A DNA stretch of 64,000 bases. Origin: Culex pipiens pallens. Taxonomy: Eukaryota; Arthropoda; Insecta; Diptera; Culicidae. The first letter of the stretch is position 1; the number at the start of each line of letters is the position of its first letter. Both the position numbers and the translations under genes were made by a program. A model generated the notes under the pieces. It was not told where the DNA came from. It did not search any database and was given only the letters and a program-made list of their open reading frames with translations. Below are positions 21,785-33,700 of this stretch, piece by piece. The stretch spans positions 186,001 to 250,000 of the forward strand of contig NC_068939.1 of assembly GCF_016801865.2 (NCBI RefSeq), in the 5' to 3' direction.

Positions 21785-24700
21785 CTAATTACCACCGTCA
21801 TTGCTGTTGTCATGATCATGAAAGATATCGTATCCGGTTTGCATTTGTGGATTCAAAGAATCTTCTGTTTTGTCTGTGATTGTTACATTAAAATCACTCA
21901 CGTGGTAGCGTATCGGATATGTCAGCTGATTGCCGCGGTCCCACGTGTACAGTTCCTGTAAAAATATAATTTTGATTTTAATATTAGTTCGAAAAATCCT
22001 CTCACAAGTTGTTGCTTTTTATTGCCTTCCATGCAGTGCTGAATGGTATTGTTGTCTATGTTTTTGCCCAATCGAGCCTAATTTGGAATAAGTTTTCGTC
22101 CAATTAAGCTTTTATTTGGGATTTAGACTCTGAAAATATTCAAAAAAATAATTTGGATTCGAGCCGACCATCTTTGAATTGCGAGCTCAATCAAGCCAAT
22201 AGGCATTTTTTCAACGACAATCTGATTTACATATTTTTAATATTTCAAATAACTGAAGGTAACTTTTTAATATACTTTTGTTTCAATATTTGTTTTTCAG
22301 TTTTCCTTTCGTTAAATATCATAATTTCACATTATCCTGATAGTGGCATACCTGTTGAAAAGCATGCCAACTCTCATATTCTATAGGAATCTAAGCATGG
22401 TCAGTATGTGATTCATTTGCATAATTGATTTGTAAACAGCCCAATACGCCCGAAGCCAATGATGGTGCCATTGAGGCCATACCGTTGGCGGCAACCATGG
22501 CAAGCATCAATTAAGGGGTTGCTATGCATGGTTGAGCGAATCATACCGAAGTTTGTGTTTGAAAAGGAGCAACTTCGTCGGATTCATCTGTCCGCAATTT
22601 ATCAAAAACTCGTTAAACCCGTTCGCAAACAAATAGACATTTTCTCTGGTTCTGTAGAACAATGGTGACCTTATTTTAATTTGAGATTTTATCCAGAGGT
22701 TTTAGGTAAATTCAAAACCATTTCGCCAATCTTTTGTATACAATTTTTAATTAACGTTCAAAAAGGCTAACTTTGCTGATTTGAAGTTTTGCTATGTTTT
22801 GCCACCATTGTTAGAACTTACCTTATTTTTTGGATTGTATCCCACCGTTGTAGTTTTTCGGAATGGGTTAGTAAAGGTGAGGCTGACATCGAGAAGTTTT
22901 CCATGGTACAAGTCCAATGCAAGTCTTATCTTAGTATTACGCTCAGTTACGGAATCGATTGCATACAGGACACCACAAACTATGAACATCTCTCCGACCT
23001 TGTGATGATTCACACTTATATTCCAGCTGTATTGCACATCCAGATTGTACTCATTGAGCTGTGAAAAAAGTGTTGATTATTATTTTTGATATCGAGTAGT
23101 GCACTTTTCTCGACTGTAGCCGCGATATTTTTTTAAATATGGTTATTACAGAATTATTTTAAACCATTTAAATGTGATTTTACTGCTTTTTCCCATTCAA
23201 TTATGAAGATTTTGGGGCATCTTTATTTTTTTTTTGTAAATTTGTGTCTATTATGTCCAGAGTACATTACATTCTAACAATTGTCGAGAGACTTCTATAA
23301 TTACCTTTGCAATGATGGTATTATTTGACTCTGGAGTTCCATAGATGACCCACAAGCCATTATCGTCCACATTAAAGTCCATATAATTGAACTCCGTTGT
23401 GTAAAGATAATTGGATCCGTTGGTGGTGACTCCTTCAATTTCTTTTATTGCTGTCGTAAAAAAGATTTTATGATTATGACTTTAAACCATTTATGAGCAA
23501 TCTAATCAGTAGTGTAAACATGTGTAGTTCTATTCTTCAAAATTTAATCCTTAAATGTTACAATATTTAATCATTTTTTTATGTCTCCGGATTGTTGCAT
23601 CAAATACACAAGACAGCACCCAATAACACTAACCAAGTACACACTTTACCTTCAGCACTGATGCATGGTTTGGGCAATATTATATCCTGCCATGCATCAA
23701 AAGGGGCATTATTCATTCATGGTCCAGTGCCATTCGCGTATCATTCTCATTTCATTCATGTATGATTTGAACATGATGTCAAAACCATTTCTCATTGTTT
23801 CTTGCCATGTACTGTAATCAAATAACGTCGGTAATCTCTCGCACTCGCGGTAGTTCAGTCGAATGCTGCGCTAAATTTTAAACATGTATACAAACATTAC
23901 TCAGTATACATATGCGTGTGTGTGTGTGTTCTCTACGAGGATCTCAACAAACATAGCACAAGATAGCACACAATCATTGAAACGCCTCCGGGAGGGTGGA
24001 TGAATTTGTATATCTTAAGCAAAAATCTTCCAGCATGGATTATGATGAACCAAGGGATGTGCAACTTTGGCTTTTGTTTTTACCTCAGATTAAAAATGGT
24101 TATGATTTTTCACTCTCCAATTACTCGTAACGAGCAACTTATTTGACACCTATTTTTTTTTGTTCTCTCCTTCCCACTTGCCATATAAATATATGAATAT
24201 TGTGACATCTATATGCGATGGCATTCTCTTACCTGTCTGACGTTCCGTTGTTAGGTCATACTTGATGATCCGTGGTGAGTTCCGTTCATTGTAGTAGAAT
24301 GACCCGTTGAAGACGACGTGTGCATTTCCCTGGTTTACATTGTGATGGTATGAAAGGGGGGACAAAGAGATAAGAAAAATCCGACGTATATATGGGCCGA
24401 GTTAGATTGCTCGTGTTGTTATATAATGCTGGTTTATGTGGTTTTAGAAAGTCCTTCCTCCAATGTCACTCGCTTCCTACGCTAGTTCGTTTAAAACGTT
24501 CGTGAAAGGATAATAATGAAAACAATTGAGGTTTCAATGGCATACGGCTAATGCTCTTAGATTAACGTTAACAAGCTCGTGAATATGTTGAAATTTTTAG
24601 CGAAATTGTAAAATTCCTTATCTAGTAGGCAAAAGAACATCAAATTAATTTATATTTGCTTTACAGCTATTTATTTAACCATTTATTTATAATAAATTTT

Positions 24701-27700
24701 CTTCTTTGAATTTCAAACGAGTAATGTAATAGTAACACCGACCAACAAAATTTGTGCCCAGGCTCAACTCAAGGGGAAGCATGAAGTTTTGGGTCCTCAG
24801 AATCACGTACACTTTGAATTTTTCAATAAATAAATATTTAGACAGGGCCAAAAGGTTTTTCTCCAAAGTTTTTATGGAGAATTAGAGCTGTTCGCTACTC
24901 CCACATATTGCATGCAATTTTTTATTTGTATGCAACAGCGACGAACCGCCCTAATAATCCATACAAACTATGGAGAAAAACCATTCCATACGGAACCATA
25001 CGGAACAACTATTGGTCTACATATTAACAAAACCCGGGCAGACGGTAATAACAAAATTCATGCAATTTCAATAAAAAATACTGTTAAATAACAGAAAGTG
25101 TTATAGAATCTTCTTGAAAAATCAATTTTTCCGTAAGAGTTTAATAACAGTTGATGTTGTCATAACAAAATTTGTTATTCGTCTGATATTGGTTGAAAGC
25201 TAAAACAACTTGGGAATAACATTTTTTGTTATGGAAGAATACCTCCAACTGTTATTGGGATGGTCGGATTAGTTGTTAAAATAACAAAAAACAATAACAA
25301 AAATTTGTTCGAAGAATAACTAAACATGTTATTACAATAAAAATCCAATAACAAAAAAATCATAACGACGATTAACAAATTTTGTTATAAATAACATAAA
25401 ATGTTATTGGCCTAGAATTTTCAAATATCAAAAAAATTTATTCCCAAGTTATTTTCGTCTGCTCGGGAAAGAACAGAACGAAATTTGGATCAAGCTCGTA
25501 AGCGTAGACTTACTCTAAAAGGTTTATCCAACCGATATGTCTTTGTGGCCACATTGTTTCGATACGTAGTTTTGTTAGCAAACTCAAACAATCGTGAAGT
25601 GTCGTTTTCCCGCGTTGCCCAAATCTTCTTCTCAATCGCGTCGTTCCTTGGAGCGCTATCCTTCAACCAGGCTCCATAGTTTTGATCGGTATATTTGTGA
25701 TAGACTGGTTTCCCAACAGCATACAAAACGCAATCTGTTCAAGCATAATTTAAAGGAAAAAAATAAATAAATAAAGGTGAAAATCAATAGTTTGGATAAT
25801 ATGCTTACCAGTAGTTCTGTTAGGCAATCCTGGGTAACTTACATTTCCTGTTTGTTTAATTTCTAGGTTGCCCACCAAATCATACAGAGATACGATATTG
25901 TCCTTGCACTTAAAGTCCCTATTATGAAAGGATTTGTACTTAGTTATAATCAAACGAAAAAGTGCGTTTTTTTCAAACCTGGGATCAGGACATTCGGGGC
26001 AGGAAGTTGGAGGGCCACAGATTTCTTCATATGATTCAACCTTTGGTGGTTGTTTCCCATATTCTTGAGCTTCGCCCAAACTTCCTGGTCGGTGGATAAT
26101 GTACGGTGAATGTTCCATTAGGTGAAACTCCGCTTGGGTTATGCCAAGTTCATTCTTAGCGATGCAATGATATTCTCCGAAATCTGCATATCTTATGTTG
26201 GTGATATTTAATCTCATAATCGATTTGTAGCTATTGCAAAATAAACAATAAGAAAGTGCATATTTTATTTATACGATTGAAAAACTTTTCTTATAAATCG
26301 TAAGAAATCTGATTATGATTATTTAATAGTTTTTTTACACTAAGAATATAATAATCACACACTTATTTAAAACAGTAAAAAATAAAATTCAGATAACACA
26401 ACAATTTTAAGCATAAGTTTCTTTTTGCCTTCCTCACTGAGGTAAGGCTATAATCCTGCTCTAAAAATGAACTTTGTATAAAAACGTCGTAGACCCACCT
26501 TTATGTATACATATCGACTCAGAATCGAAAACTGATCAAATGTCTGTGTGTATGTGTGTGTGTATGTGTGTGTGTATGTATGTATGTGACCAACAAACTA
26601 GCTCATGTTTCTCGGCACTGGCTGAACCGATTTGACCCGAACTTGTTGCATTCGACTTGGTTTAGGGTCCCATAGATCGAATTTTATACAGATTGAAGTT
26701 TCGATAAGTAGGTCAAAAGTTATGTATAAAAATGTGTTTTCACATATATCCGGATCTCACTAAAATGTTTGTAAACTATGTCCGGATCCACCATCCAACC
26801 CATCGTTGGTTAGGTTATCAAAAGACCTTTCCAACGAGTCCACAACATTGAAGATCTGGCAACCCTGTCTCGAGATATGTCCACTTAAGTGATATTTATG
26901 TACTTTTTGGAAGCCGGATCTCACTTAAATGTATGTAAACTATGTCCGGATCCACCATCCGGCCCATCGTTGGTTAGGTTATCAAAGGATCTTTCCAACG
27001 AGTCCAAAACATTGAAAATCTGGCAACCCTGGCTCGAGATATAGTCACTTAAGTGACATTTATGTACTTTTTTATTCCGGATCTAAAAAATAGATGAAAC
27101 TTGTGTACAGCCATTGTTGTGAGGAAGGCTCCAACCACATAGGTGGATTAAGTTATCATAATATTTAATGTAAAAAACAATTTTAAGCATAAGTTTCTTT
27201 TTTTACATTAAATATTATGATATAAAATATCCGGATAAAAGGATGGGCACCCCTGGGTTAGAGCTAGAACTAGATGCACCTTAAGGTATACTTGAAATAT
27301 GAGACCAAGAATTACAACCGCAATGAAAGCGAACAGAGAATTTCTTTTTTTCGTTCAATTCAAAAGACGCTTCTATCAAGGTAAAACTATACAACATAGT
27401 TTTACCTTGAAAGCAGCGTCTTTTGAACGGAACGAAAAAAGAAGATAGTGGCAAAGATTCCGTATTGTTAGTTTGCAATGTAATTTGTTAGCTTTTTTAA
27501 CATATTGAAAAGATCAGTTCGAAATATTGGATTGCACCATTTTTTTAATTTTTTATTGCAAATTAAGACAATTATTCTCCCCGTGTGTAAGTTGCCTGTT
27601 TGATACTAATTCGGTCACGAAGCTTTTAAATAGCACAACTGTATGATGAAGACAGCGTCCCTTTGAAGAAAGAAAAGTGCGATATACACTATATGGCACA

Positions 27701-30700
27701 CATGAAGGATTTACGTTTTCTCCGAGGAGGTGGGATTGAAACTTCTTTAGCAGTCCCTGCCTGTTGCCTTCTTGCTGTGTTGGATCTTGCCATAACGCAG
27801 CAAACATGTTGTCTTATAGGATTTTATCAAAACTTCTAAAAGTGTGTGCCGTAATCAGATCTGGTACAGTATGCAAATAAGATCATACAAGATTTGCATC
27901 TGCTATTTAAGCTTTTAATCAACTTTTTTCTAATATGATGATTGGATCCATGTAATTAGAAGGTCAGCAGATCAACACACTAGAATGGGTAATTTTGCTT
28001 GTCTCTGTACCACCCCGAGCAGGGGTAAATAACACGGGAATACCAAATTTTGGTATTACTTGGGCAAATAACAGCGACCAAAATGTGCCCTTGGTTGCCC
28101 AGTAATAGATGGTAAAATACCATGAAATCATACCAAAAGCTTGTATGTGGAAGGGCACAACAATACCATACCATGTTATTCCAAAGGTAAAATAATACCA
28201 CAAAATAAAATCATTTCAATACCAAGTTGAGGTCTTCTGGATTTTTGAACATTGCTTGAATACCAAAACTTGGTATTGTCATGGTTTTAATTTTAGGTAT
28301 TCCCGCGCCCTTGGAAAATCATATTTTGGTATTCCTGTGGTCTTCCACAAACATGATATTGGTTTGATTTCATGGTATTTTACCATCTATTACTGGGCAA
28401 CCAAGAGCACATTTTGGTCGCTGGTATTTGCACAAGTAATACCAAAATTTGCTATTTTCATACCATTTTTAGTGCAGCAGTTGCAGTTAGTGAAAAAAAC
28501 GTAAATGATCCTTATGCAACAACCAAATCTACTCACCTGATGATTCCATGTTGTTTTTAGTGATATTCTTCACCACACCGAATGCATTTGTCATTGATGA
28601 ACGGCTGTACTTGAAGTTCTTGAAGCTTCTGAAAATTAACAAGATTGAAAAATAAGTATTATTAAAATGAAACTGGATTGAAATTCACCAAAATTCAATA
28701 ATCTGTTGATTGACTCGTTTTTCAAAGTATTTGGTTATTCCAACTTAGAAAAATTTCAACGTTTTTGAAAAAAATATTAGTGGGTATATCACAAAAAAAA
28801 ATTTAAATCAGCTTTAACATTTTTGGGTTTCAATTCATTTTAGCGCAAAATTAATTATCTCGTCAAAAATTAAAAAAAAATCCATAGTTTCAGAGAAAAT
28901 TGATGAAACCTTTCAATACCAAAATAATACCAAAATGTGGCATCCTGACTTAGAAATTTTTCCACAATGTCAAGTCATTTCTGTAGGGGGTATATCAAAA
29001 ATGTTTAAAATCAAGTTTGAAATTTCCGGTTTTCAATGAAAGCATTCGCTTTGAGACATCATTTAAGCGCAAAATTAATTATTTTGTCAAAATTGGTCAA
29101 AATTTTCCCATAGTTTCAGAGGAAATTGATAAAACACCTTAATACCAAAATAATACCAAAATGTGCCATCCTGACTTAGAAAATTTTCCACAATTTCAAG
29201 TCATTTCTGTAGGGGGTATATCAAAAATGTTTAAAATCAATTTTGAAATTTCCGGTTTTCAATGAAAGCATTCGCTTTGAGACATCATTTTAGCGCAAAA
29301 TTAATTATTTTGTCAAAATTGGTCAACATTTTCCCATAGTTTCAGAGGAAATTGATAAAACACCTTAATACCAAAATAATACCAAAATGTGCCATCCTGA
29401 CTTAGAAAATTTTCCACAATTTCAAGTCATTTCTGTAGGGGGTATATCAAAAATGTTTAAAATCAATTTTGAAATTTCCGGTTTTCAATGAAAGCATTCG
29501 CTTTGAGACATCATTTTAGCGCAAAATTAATTATTTTGTCAAAATTGGTCAACATTTTCCCATAGTTTCAGAGGAAATTGATAAAACACCTTAATACCAA
29601 AATAATACCAAAATGTGCCATCCTGACTTAGAAAATTTTCCACAATTTCAAGTCATTTTTGTAGGGGGTATATCAAAAATGTTTAAAATCAAGTTTGAAA
29701 TTTCCGGTTTTCAATGAAAGTATTCGCTTTGAGACCTCGTTTTAGCGCAAAATTAATTATTTTGTCAAAATTGGTCAAAATTTTCCCATAGTTTCAGAGG
29801 AATTTGATAAAAAACTTTAATACCAAAATAATACCAAAATATGCCATCCTGACTTAGAAAATTTTCCACAATTTCAAGTCATTTCTGTAGGGGGTATATC
29901 AAAAATGTTTAAAATCAAGTTTGAAATTTTCGGTTTTCATTGAAAGCATTCGCTTTGAGACATCATTTTAGCGCAAAATTAATTATTTTGTCAAAATTGG
30001 TCAAAATTTTCCCATAGTTTCAGAGGAAATTGATAAAACACCTTAATACCAAAATAGTACCAAAATGTGCCATCCTGACTTAGAAAATTTTCCACAATTT
30101 TAAGTCATTTCTGTAGGGGGTATATCAAAAATGTTTAAAATCAAGTTTGAAATTTCCGGTTTTCAATGAAAGCATTCGCTTTGAGACATCATTTTAGCGC
30201 AAAATTAATTATTTTGTCAAAATTGGTCAAAATTTTCCCATAGTTTCAGAGGAATTTGGTAAAACACTTTAATACCAAAATAATACCAAAATGTGGTGTT
30301 CGACCATTGACAAATTCTGCAATTTTGCAATATCAAAACAATACCTTAAATTGGTATGATACCACATTTTGCTCTTGCATAATCCTTAAGACAAATTTTT
30401 AAGGGTCCAGGAATACCAAAATTTGGTATTGATACCAGAGAAAGGTATTATTACGCATTTCCCCTGTTATTTACCCATGCTCGGGACGAAGCACCAATTT
30501 CACGTGTTAATTCGTATTGATTTGGTCTACTGAAACATTTTTACTAACATTTGGACATTGGCTTTGGGAAATTATTTCGCTTTAGCTTAGCCTTTTTCAC
30601 ATCTGACGTTGAAAAAGGCAGTCATTTTAACCGTCAACTTTTTCAAACGGTTCGTGCCAACTTTTAGGCAATCATTATTCCTTAGATTCATATTCCAAAA

Positions 30701-33700
30701 GCATCCGCCTTAGCGAGCAGATTGGCTTGCATTATTGCGCTTTGTACAACTGGGCCAGAAATGAAAACCTTCCGAAACAGCTATAAGGCAATCGTGAAGA
30801 GTCGTTTTTCTGTATGGGAAGATTAAATGTCGATCCTAAGAGTCAAAGGACAAGAACACCACACCGCTACGGGTTTTTTTTTTGCTTCATTCGTAAAGAA
30901 ATGAAAAATGGGTTACGAGCACCAAAAACTTTGCTGTCGTTTCTTTTTGCTGCAAACAGTAGGTAAAAAAAGAAATTAAATATGTTTTATGGGCTCAAAG
31001 CGCTTACCCTTCATTGTGCGTCTCCATTTGATATTTGTCTCCTGGTTCAAGCAAACGACCACCTGGTACACGTTCCCAATATTTAAGGGCTTCTGGAAAG
31101 GCTTCCACCTATATATGATAGATACAAACATATTATTAAAACAACTTTTTTTTTCATTTGTTTAAACAAAATTTCAGTACAAATCCATTCTTTTTACTGA
31201 AACGAAATGCACCGTAAAGGACTCATAAAAGGAGAGACAAAAAGCTTCCAGCTTCATGTCCCGAAAGTCGCTGTCGGATATATTTTGAGCTTGTGATATG
31301 CTCCAGAGAAGCTGGCATGTGCGATGGGATTGGAAGTAAGCGTTTATCATGTTGAATTCAGTCGCGCGAACCACCAAAACCGCTACCTGTGCCACAAGGA
31401 GTGTCAAACAACGCATAAATTTAGATTTATTACTGCTGCCGGGCATTAATAAGACAGACAGTAAAGGGCGAAAGGTTGAGGTTGGTAAAATTTATTCTGT
31501 ATCACAGAAAATCTGATTTTGCGTGTAGAACAAAACACGCCGAAAGGGGGTTTTCACCTGCGGCTAAGCTGCTCAACAGTGGATGGAAGAAAATATGAGA
31601 TAACTTAAATTGGAGTTGGGGGAAAAGTCGTATCGACGGCTCCGTTCGCCGGTTACTAAGGGATTTATGGCGTTCGAAGTACATCGAAGAGCAGACACCG
31701 GGTTCGTGTGAAATTTTTGGTATTTTCTTGCGCCTTTGATACCAATAAGTTTTCAACTAGGAGGAAGGCTAGAACGAAAGAAGCTAGGTAGCAACTCAAC
31801 CCTTTCGGAAGTTTATCGGATAATTGAATCTTAACTTACATTGCGATTTAATCGAATTTAAACCATTATGAGCTCTGTAGAAAGCGTTTGATAATACATT
31901 TTGAATTCCTTTATTGGGATATAAATTCAAATGCTTTTTTTTTGCATTGCGGATTAAATGCGTTCGGTACTTTTTATTAAATCCAGTTAATATTACGGGT
32001 AATCGTGCTTTGTTATATTTATCACATGGTAATGATTGAATATTTACAATTTAATCCATCACGTTACGAAGCAAACACAAAAATAATACAAAACTTACCT
32101 CACACTCAAAAGTTGCACTTGATCCATTTGTGGCGTACACCATCTGATTTCGTACTCGTATGAGAGGAGGAACTAGGGAGTATAAAGTTGGTGAATTAAA
32201 TTTTAATTGTGTTACAACTTTTTTGTGGTACTTTTTTCATTGTACGAGGCAGATTTCAATGATTCATTTAAACAAAAGGCATACAACGGAAGAATGATAA
32301 ACTATTTTAGCATGCAACGCTGTGTTAATCGTTTCCTGGGATATTTCCTTCCACACCCACACAGACACAGAACCCCGAAAGTTTCGACTTTCTGAGTAGA
32401 CTGAATACGACCGCAAAAAGTGCATTTCAGTGCAGCAAAAAGCAATGAAACGTGCTGCGTGTTCATGTTAGCTTTTTATCGTCACCGTTGTGGTATATTG
32501 ATACACATCCATACATCATCTCGTTTTTAAACATTTGCAAACGTGATGAAATTTTGAGCCACAAAAAAGTTTTGAGCCAGCATCGCTTTGCTGGGAAAAT
32601 TTAGATATTTAGCAAGATTGCACGACGGTGACGATGTATGCAAATGATTGAGCTTTCTTTGCAGTGTTAAGTGAGCAAATGCATGCATCGATTATACCAA
32701 TAGTATAAAGTTTGGTGGAAAGAGTTTGCTCGATTGAGTCTATAGCTGTTGTATCGATGCTTATATGCTTGTTTGGATTTCTACCTTTTAGTTGAATAAT
32801 CCACGTATGTATCGATATCATGTTTATTTGTTCAATGTAATTTTTGTATATGAATGGAATATTGAAAAATGTATGTATATTTTTTTAAACGATAAAATAA
32901 TAAATCTCTATTATGTCAGCATTGCACATTTATATAAAAGAGTAAGAAATGAGCTAAAGATACGGATACAGCTACAGTAGCTTCTTTCGACTTACAATGT
33001 ACTTCTAGGTTGAACGTCTGGTTTGCCGGCGGTGGAATGCCGTTGTCTGCTAGACATTGATAAGCTCCCATGTGCACCCGATTGATTTTGGTGATGTTGA
33101 GTGTGTGGCCAGCCATTGACGACGCTGCAGGAGATCGTCGTTCGTGGGTCAGCACATAAAGGTGAAAATTCAAACAATAGATGACAGTCAATGAATGCAG
33201 GCTTACGAGGATGATGAAAATTTTAGTTTCAGTACTTTCACAGCGACAGAGCCCAATTTTGCGAGGACGCTCTCGTCCCTATACGTGACAAGCCTGATAC
33301 AGACAGGTTGAGTATTGACTTTGTATTACCTTGCCATGCACCATTGGAAATTGTTTTTCCATCCTCACGACGCCACTCGACGTGCGGTCTTGGCGTTCCG
33401 GTTGCAGCACAGCGTAGCCTTAGGTGAGTGCCCTCGTGTACCACGATTGGACGAAGCGCTTCCGGTGTACCAGCCCCCGCGATTGTGGGTGGAACGAGGA
33501 GCTCGTTGGAGAAAGTATCGTTGACTTTAATTTTCCACGCGTTGATTCCTGGCGTTCCAGGGGTGCCATTGATGCCTTTTAAAGAGTTTTTACACAACAC
33601 AATTTATAATTAATTGATTTCTTTATTTTTCAGACAAAATGTTCAGAAATGTTTCAGACAGAACGATCAGAAAATATTCATGAAAAATTTGGTAATACCT

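Larger units (their letters stand above)
28014..30485. mobile_element. cccgagcaggggtaaataac element with inverted ends and internal array
   Basis: The left end cccgagcaggggtaaataac (28014) is the inverse of the right end gttatttacccatgctcggg (ending 30485). Near the left end lies a second palindrome: 28030-28190 is the reverse complement of about 28290-28455. From about 28760 to 30300 a 226-bp unit repeats six to seven times. Its words accaaattttggtatt and ataccaaaataataccaaaa recur in both ends and array. No coding region. No clear target duplication is visible, so it may be one composite element or two related insertions beside each other. The colmedin candidate exon 28537-28628 lies inside. 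Confidence 0.65.
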
